From contig NZ_PJIP01000001.1 of NCBI RefSeq assembly GCF_002929375.1, forward strand, positions 124,001-188,000: a stretch of DNA of 64,000 nucleotides, given 5' to 3'. Position numbers and translations under genes: made by a program. Source of the stretch: Arthrobacter sp. DWC3 (lineage in GTDB: Bacteria > Actinomycetota > Actinomycetes > Actinomycetales > Micrococcaceae). Under the pieces are notes generated by a model that saw only the letters and a list, made by a program, of their open reading frames with translations, searched no databases and had not been told where the DNA came from. Positions 9,074-17,404 of the stretch are shown piece by piece (within the stretch, counting starts at the first letter, position 1; every line of letters starts with the position of its first letter).

Positions 9074-10566
9074 GCGGCCCCGCACGGCACCTCACCGCGC
9101 GCGAACTCATCGGCGCCGTGCTCGACGCCGGGTCCTTCACCCCGTGGGACGGTCCCGCCCCGACCTCGGCCGGCGCCGCCTACGCGGAGGAGCTGCGACG
9201 GGCCCGGGAGAAGAGCGGCGAGGACGAGTCGGTGCTGACCGGGGAGGGCCTCATCCGCGGTCGCCGGGTGGCCGTCATCGTCTCGGAGTTCACCTTCCTG
9301 GCGGGCTCGATCGGTGCCGCCGCGGCGCGCCGCATCACGACGGCCGTCCGCCGCGCCACGGCGGAGCGGTTGCCGCTGCTCGCGGGCCCGGCGTCGGGTG
9401 GCACGCGCATGCAGGAGGGCACGCCCGCGTTCCTGTCGATGGTGGAGATCACCGGGGCGGTCCGCGCCCACCGGCAGGCAGGGCTCCCGTACCTCGTGTA
9501 TCTCCGGCATCCGACCACGGGCGGGGTCATGGCGTCCTGGGGCTCGCTCGGCCATGTCACGGTCGCCGAGCCGGGAGCGCTCCTCGGCTTCCTGGGGCCG
9601 CGCGTGTACGAGGCGCTCTACGGGGAGCCCTTCCCTGCAGGCGTGCAGACCGCGGAGAACCTCTTCGGCCAGGGCCTCATCGACGCCGTCGTGCCGCCCG
9701 GGCAGCTGGCCGGGATCGTGGACACTGCGCTCGCCGTCCTGCTCGCCGACCCGTCGGGACTGCCTGCGGAACCCCCGACGTCGTCCGTGCGGCCCGGTAC
9801 CGCGGACGCCTGGGCCTCCATCCTGATCTCGCGCAACCGCCGACGGCCGGACCTCCGCCGCCTCCTCGCCCACGGTGCCCGGGACGTCCTGCCGCTCAAC
9901 GGCACGGGCCAGGGGGAGAAGGACCCCGGGTTGCTGCTCGCACTCGCCCGCTTCGGCAGCCGGCCCTGCATCGTCCTCGGGCACCAGCGGCCCCGGAAGC
10001 CCGGTGATCCCGGGATGGGCCCGGCGTCGCTCCGCGAGGCACGTCGTGGGATGAAGCTCGCCGAGGAACTGGGGCTGCCGCTGCTGACCGTCATCGACAC
10101 CGCCGGCGCCGACCTCTCGAGGGCGGCGGAGGAGGGCGGCCTCGCCGGGGAGATCGCACGGTCCCTGCACGACCTCATCGGCCTGGCGTCGCCGTCGGTG
10201 TCCGTGCTCCTCGGTCAGGGCGCCGGCGGAGGAGCGCTCGCGCTGCTGCCGGCGGACAGCACCATCGCCGCCGAGCACGCCTGGCTCTCGCCCCTGCCGC
10301 CCGAGGGCGCCAGCGCCATCGTGCACCGCACGGTGGACCGGGCGCCGGAGATGGCGGAGGCGCAGGGCGTGAAGGTCGCGGCGCTCGTGGCGCGCGGCGT
10401 CGTCGACCACGTGGTGGACGAACGCCCCGACGCCGCCGAGGAGGGCCGGGCCTTCTGCGAGCGGATGGCGGCGGCGATCGAGTACGAGCTGGCCCGGGTC
10501 AGGACCCTGCCGGCCGCCGATCGCCTCGAGCGGCGCGCGGGGAAGTACCGGGCCGGAACGGGTTGA
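9070..10566 (+). CDS. Fused acyl-CoA carboxyltransferase, AccD3-like
   Basis: The 498-residue protein carries both halves of a biotin-dependent carboxyltransferase. The N half is AccD-like (ASGGTRMQEGTPAFLSM, then HPTTGGVMASWGSLGHV); the C half is AccA-like (TVIDTAGADLS, then GQGAGGGALALL near 380), both with glycine-rich oxyanion loops. It lacks the zinc-ribbon cysteines of E. coli AccD. Length and arrangement resemble M. tuberculosis AccD3 (Rv0904c), whose substrate is unsettled. GTG 9070 overlaps the CoA-transferase stop. No biotin carboxylase or biotin carrier gene is nearby, so it must either use a distant partner or act as a decarboxylase on a malonyl-type thioester. Confidence 0.88.
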   Translation: MSGPARHLTARELIGAVLDAGSFTPWDGPAPTSAGAAYAEELRRAREKSGEDESVLTGEGLIRGRRVAVIVSEFTFLAGSIGAAAARRITTAVRRATAERLPLLAGPASGGTRMQEGTPAFLSMVEITGAVRAHRQAGLPYLVYLRHPTTGGVMASWGSLGHVTVAEPGALLGFLGPRVYEALYGEPFPAGVQTAENLFGQGLIDAVVPPGQLAGIVDTALAVLLADPSGLPAEPPTSSVRPGTADAWASILISRNRRRPDLRRLLAHGARDVLPLNGTGQGEKDPGLLLALARFGSRPCIVLGHQRPRKPGDPGMGPASLREARRGMKLAEELGLPLLTVIDTAGADLSRAAEEGGLAGEIARSLHDLIGLASPSVSVLLGQGAGGGALALLPADSTIAAEHAWLSPLPPEGASAIVHRTVDRAPEMAEAQGVKVAALVARGVVDHVVDERPDAAEEGRAFCERMAAAIEYELARVRTLPAADRLERRAGKYRAGTG

Positions 10567-10592
10567 GCCCCGGTCCACGCCGGTCGAACCGG

Positions 10593-11702
10593 TCAGTCGG
10601 CGGCGTGCAGCGCCCGGTACAGCTCCATCTGCCGGTGCCGGCGCTGCAGGCTGTCCCGGCGGGGTGTGGTCTCGGCGTCGGCCGGCTCGGCGGTCAGGTC
10701 GATGTGCCGCTCGCCGTAGTGCCAGAGCAGCATGTCGTCGAGGAGCCGGTCGGGACCGGGCGAGTACCGGTGGTCGAGGGCCTTGCGGACGGTGGTGATG
10801 GTGTCCGCCTGCAGCAGGGCCACGAGGCCGATCGTCGTCTTCAGGCCGTGCGCGGCGAGCAGTTCCGCCGCCCACCCCCAGTTGTCGTCCGTCTTCCGGT
10901 CCACGTGCGGCAGGAGGGTCTGCCAGACGTCGCGGATGCGGTTCGGCGTCAGGGGTGCACTGCCCTCGCCGTCCTCGTCCCAGAACCCCGTGACCGTCTC
11001 GTACCGCTCGTGGAGTTCCGCGAAGGCCGATTCGACGGTCTCGAGCATGGCCGCCGTCCCGGTGAACTGCCGGTCGAAGTAAGGGCTCCAGGCCTTCGGG
11101 TTCGACGCCTTGAAGCGGATGTCGTGCTCGATCTCCGACCAGGCGTGCGCGAGCACGGTCCGTACCTGCACCTCGAACAGGTAGCTGCCGGCGGCCTTCG
11201 TCTCGGGGTCCACGGTCTGCTGGAAGGCGCGGACCACGTCGTTGTGGATGGTGCGCATGATGAGGTGGCGGCTCGAATAGCCGTAGGTGCCGGACTCGAT
11301 GGAGCCGATGTCCTTCTCGCGGTCGCCGCGGCAGTCGAACTCGTTGCGCTGCCGCTTGAGCAGGTTCGCCGCGAGGTCCACCTCGTGCGGGAGCGTGGTG
11401 ATGATGCGTACACCCACCAGGTCGGTGAGGTTGCGCAGTGGATCCGGGAACACGAGGATCGGCGTCGCTCCGACCTCCGGGGACGGCAGGGTGCGGGACG
11501 CCTTGTCGCGGAAGGACTCCACGGTCTTGGTGCGGGCCGTGACGAACAGCGGCTTGAGGTCCGTGCCGTCGAAGATGCGCTCGATGCTGTCCCGCATGGC
11601 GGCCGTGACGCGGTCGAGCGCTGGCCTGACGCGCTCGTACTCACGCGTGTTCGCCTCGACGGCCGGCCGCAGCCGTTCGTCGAGATCATCCCATGCGCCC
11701 AT
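10593..11702 (-). CDS. RelA/SpoT-domain alarmone synthetase-like protein
   Basis: The 369-residue protein has a single RelA/SpoT nucleotidyltransferase domain and no HD hydrolase or TGS domain, so it belongs to the small alarmone synthetase class that makes (p)ppGpp-type nucleotides. Motifs in order: TARTKTVESFRDK (55-67), DLVGVRII (94-101), GYSSRHL (141-147) and EVQVRTVLAHAWSEIEHD (177-194). GYSSRHL differs from the GYRSxH of RelA and of YjbM/YwaC. A C-terminal region of about 150 residues (helical, rich in charged residues) has no family I recognise. No antitoxin-like gene adjoins it. It runs divergent from the lipoprotein esterase, with 65 bases between. Confidence 0.85.
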   Translation of the reverse strand: MGAWDDLDERLRPAVEANTREYERVRPALDRVTAAMRDSIERIFDGTDLKPLFVTARTKTVESFRDKASRTLPSPEVGATPILVFPDPLRNLTDLVGVRIITTLPHEVDLAANLLKRQRNEFDCRGDREKDIGSIESGTYGYSSRHLIMRTIHNDVVRAFQQTVDPETKAAGSYLFEVQVRTVLAHAWSEIEHDIRFKASNPKAWSPYFDRQFTGTAAMLETVESAFAELHERYETVTGFWDEDGEGSAPLTPNRIRDVWQTLLPHVDRKTDDNWGWAAELLAAHGLKTTIGLVALLQADTITTVRKALDHRYSPGPDRLLDDMLLWHYGERHIDLTAEPADAETTPRRDSLQRRHRQMELYRALHAAD

Positions 11703-11767
11703 GCACCGTGCCTTTCCGAAGGAGAGACTTCATCGTAGCCAACGCGGGCGACGGTTACGCTTCAGCT

Positions 11768-12682
11768 GTGAATCCGGTGAAGCCCGTGGGCCGACGCTCC
11801 CTCCTCGCCCTCCTCGCCGCCGCCGGGGCCGGCGTGCTGGCCGCCTGCGGCATCGGGGGCAGCGAAGCCGGGAGCGGGTCCGCCGGCAGCACAGCGCCCC
11901 GGCGGTACGCCTACGGCGACGACCCCAGCCAGTTCGCCGACCTCTACCTGCCGGCTCCCGGTCATGCGGTCCGCGGCGTCGTCGTCATCGTTCACGGCGG
12001 GTACTGGCGCTCCACCTACGGCGCGGAACTGGGGGAGCCGCTCGCCCAGGACCTCACGGGCCGCGGGTACGCCTGCTGGAACCTCGAGTACCGGAGGGTT
12101 GGCAACGGGGGCGGCTGGCCCGCCACGTTCGACGACGTCGCCGCGGGCATCGACGCCCTCGCCGGGGCCGCGGCGGAGCACGGCCTCGACCTCGGGTCGA
12201 CGACGGCGCTCGGCCACTCGGCGGGCGGGCACCTCGCGGTCTGGGCGGCGGGGAGGGTGAAGCTGCCGCCCGGGGCGCCCGGCGCCGGGATCCCCGCCGT
12301 GCCGTTGACCGCCGTCGTGAGCCAGGCAGGGGTGCTGGACCTCGGCGAGGCGCGGGAGCTCGACCTCAGCGACGGCGCGGTGGAGAACCTGCTGGGAGCA
12401 CCCGAGGACGCGGAACGCTACCGGTTGGCGGACCCGATGACGGCGGTCCCCCTCGACGTCCCCGTCTACGCGGTCCATGGCACCAAGGACACCACGGTGC
12501 CGCCGAGCCAGGCCGAGAACTACGTCGCGGCGGCGACGGCGGCGGGTGCGGTGGCCGAACTGGTCCCGGTGCCGGGGGACCACTTCGCCGTGATCACCCC
12601 GGGGACCGAGGCCTGGGAGCGGATCGTGGGACTGCTCGGGCAGGCCGCGGACGCAGCGGACCCCGGCCTGCCCGAGGGCTGA
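11768..12682 (+). CDS. Secreted lipoprotein alpha/beta-hydrolase (esterase/BD-FAE-like)
   Basis: The GTG start at 11768 gives a 304-residue protein opening with a twin-arginine-containing signal (GRRSLLALLAAAGAG) and the lipobox LAAC, so it should be exported, lipidated at the cysteine and held on the outer face of the membrane. The hydrolase fold follows: HGGYWRSTYG oxyanion strand near residue 78, nucleophile S151 in GHSAGG, and HGTKDTTVPP plus GDHFAV near the end supplying Asp and His. It resembles carboxylesterases and arylformamidases; the substrate is unknown. The reading frame is open to 11693 but that would bury the signal peptide. Its last codons form half of an 18-base-pair terminator stem. 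Confidence 0.85.
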   Translation: MNPVKPVGRRSLLALLAAAGAGVLAACGIGGSEAGSGSAGSTAPRRYAYGDDPSQFADLYLPAPGHAVRGVVVIVHGGYWRSTYGAELGEPLAQDLTGRGYACWNLEYRRVGNGGGWPATFDDVAAGIDALAGAAAEHGLDLGSTTALGHSAGGHLAVWAAGRVKLPPGAPGAGIPAVPLTAVVSQAGVLDLGEARELDLSDGAVENLLGAPEDAERYRLADPMTAVPLDVPVYAVHGTKDTTVPPSQAENYVAAATAAGAVAELVPVPGDHFAVITPGTEAWERIVGLLGQAADAADPGLPEG

Positions 12683-12700
12683 CCGGGGTCCGCTGCGTCC
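12649..12700. terminator. Bidirectional hairpin between convergent genes
   Basis: An 18-base-pair perfect stem (12649-12666 with 12683-12700) has a 16-base loop that holds the esterase stop codon. The left arm is coding sequence. It can serve both the forward esterase gene and the reverse PEP-mutase-family gene ending at 12713. Confidence 0.7.
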
Positions 12701-12712
12701 GCCGGGACGGAC

Positions 12713-13501
12713 TCAGTTGAGCGGGAGCGTGCCCTCGGGCAGGGCGCCGTCGGCGAGCAGTTCCCGTGCGGAGTCCGCGAGCGCCGTGAGCGCCACGCGC
12801 TGCGTCCAGGGCCCGTAGGAGATGCGGGCCACGCCGAGTTCCTGCAGGCGCGACGGCGCGAGGCTGCCCGGTACGTTGATGACGCTCAGGCGCTGCGGGC
12901 CGAAGGCCTCCACGAGGGCGGTCACGGCGTGCTCGTCGAGCAGGCCCGGGACGAACACGCTCGTGGCTCCGAGGTCCAGGTACGCCTTGCCGCGCTCGAC
13001 GGCGTCGGCGAGGACGTCCGCCGGATCGCGGTCGCCCGCCTTCACGAAGGCGTCGGTCCGCGCGTTCAGCACGAAGTCGATGCCCTCCGACGACCCGGCC
13101 TTCAGGACCGCCTGCATCTGCGTGACGGCGTCGGCCAGCGGCCGCATCTGGTCCTCGATGTTCGCACCGACGATCCCGACGCCGATCGCGCGGCGGACCG
13201 TGTCCCCGGGGTCGCCGTAGCCGGATTCGAGGTCGGCGGAGACCGGGAGGTCCGTCGCGGCGGCGATCCGCCCGACGGCGGTGATCATCTCCTCGAGCGG
13301 GATGTTCTCGCCGTCCTCGTAGCCGAGCGACGCGGCGATGGAATGGCTCGCCGTGGCGAGTGCCTTCGTGCCGGGGACGTCGGCGATCGTCTTCGCGCTG
13401 ATGACGTCCCAGACGTTGACGACCTGCAGGATCTCGGGGGCGGAGTGCAACCGGGCGAGAGTGGTGGCCTTCGCTGCGAGATCGGTGTGTGCTTCAGTCA
13501 T
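12713..13501 (-). CDS. Isocitrate lyase/PEP mutase superfamily protein
   Basis: The 262-residue TIM-barrel protein matches the PEP mutase/isocitrate lyase family: VVNVWDVISAKT near 27-38, the metal-binding DLESGYGDP (90-98), GANIEDQ near 114 and FVLNARTDAF near 142. The KKCGH catalytic loop of isocitrate lyase is absent, so it is likely to cleave or form C-C or P-C bonds in another 2-oxo or carboxyphosphonate-like substrate, or methylisocitrate-type compounds. Its start overlaps the end of the carboxylesterase gene by eight bases, making it the last gene of a three-gene reverse operon. Confidence 0.85.
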   Translation of the reverse strand: MTEAHTDLAAKATTLARLHSAPEILQVVNVWDVISAKTIADVPGTKALATASHSIAASLGYEDGENIPLEEMITAVGRIAAATDLPVSADLESGYGDPGDTVRRAIGVGIVGANIEDQMRPLADAVTQMQAVLKAGSSEGIDFVLNARTDAFVKAGDRDPADVLADAVERGKAYLDLGATSVFVPGLLDEHAVTALVEAFGPQRLSVINVPGSLAPSRLQELGVARISYGPWTQRVALTALADSARELLADGALPEGTLPLN

Positions 13502-14135
13502 TGAGTACCTTCCGGGTATGCGAGGTGATCCAGGCGGCTGCGCCGTCCACCTCGGTGGGGTGGATCCCGTGACCGCCCTCGCGGACGTTCCGGTCTACTT
13601 CGGCGCCGCGGCTCTCGAGGATCGAACCGACGCGGATCACGCTGTCGATCGGGGCCATGGCGTCGGACTGCCCGTTGAACAGGGCGATCGACGAGCCGGA
13701 GAGGTCCGCGTCGACGGCGCGCCCCTCCAGCGGGAACATACCGGAGAACGCGACGGCGCTCCGGACGGCATCCGGGTGCAGCAGCGCGGTGGCGAGCGCG
13801 ATGTTCGCCCCGTTGGAGAAGCCGACGGCGACGAGCGGGCGGTCGGCGATCCCGTAGTGGTCCCGTGCCCAGCCGATGAACCCCGCGAGCTCACCCGCGC
13901 GGCGCACCACGTCGTCGACGTCGAACACGCCCTCGCCGAAGCGGCGGAACCAGCGGTTCAGGCCGTGTTCCTGCACGGGCCCGCGCGGGGAGAGGTAGCC
14001 CGCGCCGGGGGCGAGGCGCTCCACGAGCGGCAGGAGGTCGTGCTCGGTGCCGCCCGTACCGTGCAGGAGCAGCAGCACGGGGGTGCCGGCCGCTCCTGCC
14101 GCGAACAGGTGCGGCCAGTCGGAGGGTGTGCTCAT
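13494..14135 (-). CDS. Phospholipase/carboxylesterase family hydrolase (MhqD-like)
   Basis: The 213-residue alpha/beta hydrolase has the oxyanion segment LLLHGTGGTEHDLLPL (23-38), nucleophile S107 in GFSNGAN, and the late GHGIHPTEV histidine. This is the carboxylesterase/phospholipase family that includes B. subtilis MhqD. It lies one base after the ring-cleaving dioxygenase gene and overlaps the next gene by eight bases. In Bacillus, MhqD and the dioxygenase MhqO are co-regulated and protect against quinones; the same pairing here supports a shared role, by analogy only. Confidence 0.88.
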   Translation of the reverse strand: MSTPSDWPHLFAAGAAGTPVLLLLHGTGGTEHDLLPLVERLAPGAGYLSPRGPVQEHGLNRWFRRFGEGVFDVDDVVRRAGELAGFIGWARDHYGIADRPLVAVGFSNGANIALATALLHPDAVRSAVAFSGMFPLEGRAVDADLSGSSIALFNGQSDAMAPIDSVIRVGSILESRGAEVDRNVREGGHGIHPTEVDGAAAWITSHTRKVLND

Positions 14136-14136
14136 G

Positions 14137-15117
14137 TCAGCTCCTGAAGAAGGCCTGGACGGCGGGGTTGTTCTCGGCCGGCAGGTCGATCTTCGCGACC
14201 GAGTGCGCGATGGCCTCGCGGTTGGGTTCGAGCCACGGCGGCAGCTTCAGGGAGCGGCCGAGTTCCAGCAGGGGCTCGTCGATGTCGAACCCCGGGGTGT
14301 CGGTGGCGATCTCCAGGAGCGTGCCTCCGGGTTCCCGGAAGTAGATCGAGGTGAAGTACTGGCGGTCGAGGATGGCCGTCACACCGTAGCCGCGCTCGGC
14401 GAGCTCCTGGCGCCAGAGTTCCTGGGTCTGCTGGTCGGGGACGCGGAACGCGATGTGGTGCACCGTGCCGCCGGCCACGAGGCCGCGCTCGCCGCGCGGG
14501 TCGGTGACGACGTCGACGACCGTGCCGGGCTCGCCGGCGTGCGTGCTGAGGCGGTAGCGGCCGTCCTTCTCGGCGAGGACCGTCATGCCGAGATCGCGGG
14601 TGAACGTCTCGAGGGTGCGGGTGGGGTCCTGGACGGTCAGGACGGAGGAGTGCTGGCCGCGCACCGCGTACTCGGCGGGCACGGAGGCGGAGTCCCACGG
14701 GTTGCGCGGGTCGGAGAGGGAGGAGGCCACGAGGTCGATCTGCAGGCCGTCGGGGTCGCGGAGCGAGAGCCGCTCCTCCTCGGACGACGCGCGGGAGACG
14801 GCGGACTCGACGCCGAGGGCCTTGAAGTGGTCCTGCCACCAGCCGAGCGTGCCCTGCGGCACGGAGAAGGCCGTGGTGGTGGACTGCCCGCTGCCGATGC
14901 GCCCGCTGCGGATGCCCTGCCACGGGAAGAAGGTCAGGAGCGAGCCCGGGCGGCCGGACTCGTCGCCGTAGTACAGGTGGTAGGTGCCGGGGTCGTCGAA
15001 GTTCACGGTCTTCTTGACGAGCCGCAGGCCCAGTCCCTTGATGTAGAAGTCGATGTTCTTCTGGGGATCACCGGCGATCGCGGTGACGTGGTGGAGACCT
15101 TCGGTTTGTACGGTCAC
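14137..15117 (-). CDS. Ring-cleaving extradiol dioxygenase (MhqO/LinE-like glyoxalase fold)
   Basis: The 326-residue protein contains two vicinal-oxygen-chelate halves. The first begins EGLHHVTAIAGDPQKNIDFY; the second contains GTVHHIAFRVPD and EPGGTLLEIATDTPG. Likely iron ligands are H10, one of H220/H221, and E269. The family opens hydroquinone or quinone rings and includes B. subtilis MhqO. The GTG at 15117 is preferred over the upstream ATG at 15174 because AAGGAGG precedes it by six bases, and the extra N-terminus is not family-like. First gene of the operon with the MhqD-like hydrolase and the PEP-mutase-family protein. Confidence 0.9.
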   Translation of the reverse strand: MTVQTEGLHHVTAIAGDPQKNIDFYIKGLGLRLVKKTVNFDDPGTYHLYYGDESGRPGSLLTFFPWQGIRSGRIGSGQSTTTAFSVPQGTLGWWQDHFKALGVESAVSRASSEEERLSLRDPDGLQIDLVASSLSDPRNPWDSASVPAEYAVRGQHSSVLTVQDPTRTLETFTRDLGMTVLAEKDGRYRLSTHAGEPGTVVDVVTDPRGERGLVAGGTVHHIAFRVPDQQTQELWRQELAERGYGVTAILDRQYFTSIYFREPGGTLLEIATDTPGFDIDEPLLELGRSLKLPPWLEPNREAIAHSVAKIDLPAENNPAVQAFFRS

Positions 15118-15156
15118 GCTGTCCTCCTTGGTGGGGCCGGCCGGGCGGGTGCCGGC

Positions 15157-15190
15157 ATGTTCATGCAAACGCATGCATTATGAATTTTGT
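15157..15190. promoter_or_regulatory. AT-rich palindromic operator-like site upstream of the dioxygenase operon
   Basis: In a GC-rich gap, 15160-15184 is bounded by TTCAT and ATGAA and contains ATGCAAACGCAT (15163-15174) and the overlapping palindromes GCATGC and ATGCAT. On the reverse strand CATAAT could be a -10 box. The architecture suits a MarR-type repressor site, as for MhqR in Bacillus; no regulator gene is adjacent. Confidence 0.45.
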
Positions 15191-15271
15191 TCCCCGGCCC
15201 GGACCACCGCGGGCCGATCGGCAGCCTGCTGACCGTCGTGGGCCACCAGCTTCCTGTGTCATCCTGTTCGC

Positions 15272-15754
15272 ATGGCAGCGAGAGAGCGGGTCTCCGGGTG
15301 GGTCCGCCGCACCGGCATCGAGGTGGTCGGCTGGACGCTCGTGGTCCTCGGTGTCGCGGCCCTGGTGCTGCCCGGCCCGGGGCTCCTGATGCTCGCCGCC
15401 GGCCTCGCGGTCCTGTCGCAGCAGTACCACTGGGCTCGCCGCTACCTGACGCCCCTGAAGCAGAACGCCTACCACGCGGCCGCGCTCGGGGTGAAGACCA
15501 TCCCCCGGATCGCCGTGAGCTGCGCCAGTGCGCTCGTGATCATGAGCCTCGGCGTGGTCTGGATCCTCCAGCCCGGCGTGCCCGCCTGGTGGTTCCTCGC
15601 GGACAGGTGGTGGCTGTTCGGGGGTGCGGGCACCGGCATCAGCCTCATCGTCTCCTCGATCATCGCCCTCGTGCTGATCGTCTACAGCGTGCGCCGGTTC
15701 CGCGGCCGTCCGATCCCGGCACGTCCCCAGGGATTGCGCGCGGAGACGGAGTAG
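15272..15754 (+). CDS. PGPGW-family transmembrane protein
   Basis: The 160-residue membrane protein has the family motif VLPGPGLLMLAAGLAVLS at about residues 31-48, in which two adjacent hydrophobic stretches flank PGPG. A second pair of transmembrane segments lies at about 85-105 and 117-140. The basic N-terminus (RERVSGWVRR) and basic C-terminus (VRRFRGRPIPARP) suggest cytoplasmic ends. Function is unknown for the family, which is common in actinobacteria. No ribosome binding site is obvious before the ATG. It diverges from the dioxygenase operon. Confidence 0.8.
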   Translation: MAARERVSGWVRRTGIEVVGWTLVVLGVAALVLPGPGLLMLAAGLAVLSQQYHWARRYLTPLKQNAYHAAALGVKTIPRIAVSCASALVIMSLGVVWILQPGVPAWWFLADRWWLFGGAGTGISLIVSSIIALVLIVYSVRRFRGRPIPARPQGLRAETE

Positions 15755-15856
15755 GCCGCTCAGCCCGGGACCGGTGGCCTGGGCTGCAGGTCCTCCCGCG
15801 TGGCCCGCGGCGCTCGCGAGGCGGAACGTCCCTGATGATGGGGCCGCGGCGGCTGG

Positions 15857-15862
15857 TACGTT
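15857..15862 (+). promoter_or_regulatory. Leaderless -10 box of the PfkB kinase gene
   Basis: TACGTT stands six bases before the GTG at 15869. The GAGGGA between them is too close to the GTG for a standard Shine-Dalgarno site. Confidence 0.4.
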
Positions 15863-15868
15863 GAGGGA

Positions 15869-16792
15869 GTGCTCACCGTGATCGGGGAAACCCTCATCGA
15901 CGAAGTCGTCAGCGACACCGCCGGCATGCGCGCGCACGTGGGCGGCAGCCCGATGAACGTGGCCGTGGGGCTCGCGCGCCTCGGGCATCCCGCGCAGTTC
16001 GTGGGCCGGTACGGCGACGACGAGTACGGCCGCATGATCGTGAAGCACCTCCGCGACAACTCGGTGCCCTTCCCTGTCGAGCCCGACGCCTCCCCCACGA
16101 GCGTGGCCACGGCGCGCCTCGACCCGTCGGGAGGGGCTACCTACGACTTCCAGCTCGTGTGGGACCTCCCCGGCCTCGCGGGACAGAGGGACAGGCTCCT
16201 CGACGGCACCACCCTCCTGCACACAGGGTCCATCGCCACGATGCTCACCCCGGGAGCCGACGACGTCCTGGCCCTCGTGACGGCGGCCCACCCCCTCGTG
16301 ACCGTCACCTACGACCCCAACTGCCGGCCCACCATCATCCGCGACGTCGCGTTCGCCAGGGCCCAGGCCGAGAAGTTCGTCGCCCTCGCGGACGTCGTCA
16401 AGGCCTCCGACGAGGACCTCGAGTGGCTCTACCCCGACCGCAGCCCCGAGGACACCGCGCGTGCCTGGCTGGACGCCGGGGCCGCCGTCGTCGTCGTGAC
16501 CCGCGGCTCGGCCGGACCCTGGGGCGTCAGCCGGGCCGGCGAGGCCTCCGTGCCCGCCCCCGCCACCATCGTGGTGGACACCGTGGGTGCCGGGGACTCG
16601 TTCATGGCCGCCCTGGTGGGAGCCCTCGTGGACCTCGAGCTCGACGGCGCCCATCGGCGGGAGGAGCTGCGCCGAATCACCCTCGGGCAGCTGACCGCCA
16701 TGCTGCAGTACGCGGCCCGGGCGGCTGCCATCACCGTCTCCCGCGCAGGCGCCAACCCGCCCTCGCGCGACGAGATGGCACCCCAGGCCTGA
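15869..16792 (+). CDS. PfkB-family carbohydrate kinase (fructokinase-like)
   Basis: The 307-residue protein opens with [14 protein letters not shown] and [15 protein letters not shown] near 30-44, the first PfkB signature. It ends with [17 protein letters not shown], where the anion hole GAGD (240-243) carries the catalytic base D243. It transfers phosphate from ATP to a sugar, most likely fructose or another ketose; substrate residues cannot be assigned. The next gene begins 35 bases downstream with its own ribosome binding site, so they could be co-transcribed. Confidence 0.88.
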   Translation: MLTVIGETLIDEVVSDTAGMRAHVGGSPMNVAVGLARLGHPAQFVGRYGDDEYGRMIVKHLRDNSVPFPVEPDASPTSVATARLDPSGGATYDFQLVWDLPGLAGQRDRLLDGTTLLHTGSIATMLTPGADDVLALVTAAHPLVTVTYDPNCRPTIIRDVAFARAQAEKFVALADVVKASDEDLEWLYPDRSPEDTARAWLDAGAAVVVVTRGSAGPWGVSRAGEASVPAPATIVVDTVGAGDSFMAALVGALVDLELDGAHRREELRRITLGQLTAMLQYAARAAAITVSRAGANPPSRDEMAPQA

Positions 16793-16827
16793 CCGCCGCG
16801 CGCCACCACGACCCGAGGAGCACACCC

Positions 16828-17355
16828 ATGACCCGCGACCCCTACGCCGACCTCCCGCAGGTCCCCGCATTCACCCTGACCAGCGACACCGTCATCCACA
16901 ACCAGCCCCTCGGCCCCGCGCAGGCATCCGGCGTGATGGGCGCGGGCGGCAAGGACGAGTCGCCGCAGCTCAGCTGGAGCGGCTTCCCCGAGGGCACGAA
17001 GAGCTTCGCCGTGACCGTGTACGACCCGGACGCCCCCACCGCGAGTGGCTTCTGGCACTGGTCCGTCGCCAACCTGCCCGTGACCACCACGTCCCTGCCC
17101 GCGGGCGCGGGGACCGACGGCTCCGGCCTGCTGCCCGAGGGCGCCGTGCAGCTGCGCAACGACGGCGGGTTCGCGGGGTTCGTGGGCGCCGCACCCCCTG
17201 AGGGCCATGGCCCCCACCACTACCACGTGGTGGTCCACGCCCTGGACGTCGAATCCCTCGACATCCAGCCAGAGGCCTCACCCGCCTACCTCGGCTTCAA
17301 CCTGTTCTCGAGCACCATCGGCCGGGCCCGGCTGATCGGCACCTTCGAGCAGTAG
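16828..17355 (+). CDS. YbhB/YbcL family Raf-kinase-inhibitor-like protein
   Basis: The 175-residue protein has the PEBP fold signature: [20 protein letters not shown] (48-67), then [17 protein letters not shown] with the ligand-binding Asp-Pro-Asp and His, and [13 protein letters not shown] near 130-142. PEBP proteins bind phosphate-like or phospholipid ligands in a conserved pocket; bacterial members have no settled role. A GAGGAG lies twelve bases before the ATG. It follows the sugar kinase and precedes a HAD phosphatase, all forward. Confidence 0.92.
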   Translation: MTRDPYADLPQVPAFTLTSDTVIHNQPLGPAQASGVMGAGGKDESPQLSWSGFPEGTKSFAVTVYDPDAPTASGFWHWSVANLPVTTTSLPAGAGTDGSGLLPEGAVQLRNDGGFAGFVGAAPPEGHGPHHYHVVVHALDVESLDIQPEASPAYLGFNLFSSTIGRARLIGTFEQ

Positions 17356-17404
17356 GCCGGGACCGCCGGTAGGGTGGTAGTCCGGAACCCGAAGGAGTCT
17401 GACG

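Noticed and set aside
3668-9085. A reverse-strand open frame of 1805 codons
   Set aside because: It is antisense to ligD, xfp, the carrier and the CoA-transferase and its composition is Arg/Gly/Ala shadow sequence.
10563-11738. Forward open frame opposite the alarmone-synthetase-like gene
   Set aside because: Antisense shadow; the reverse strand carries all RelA/SpoT motifs.
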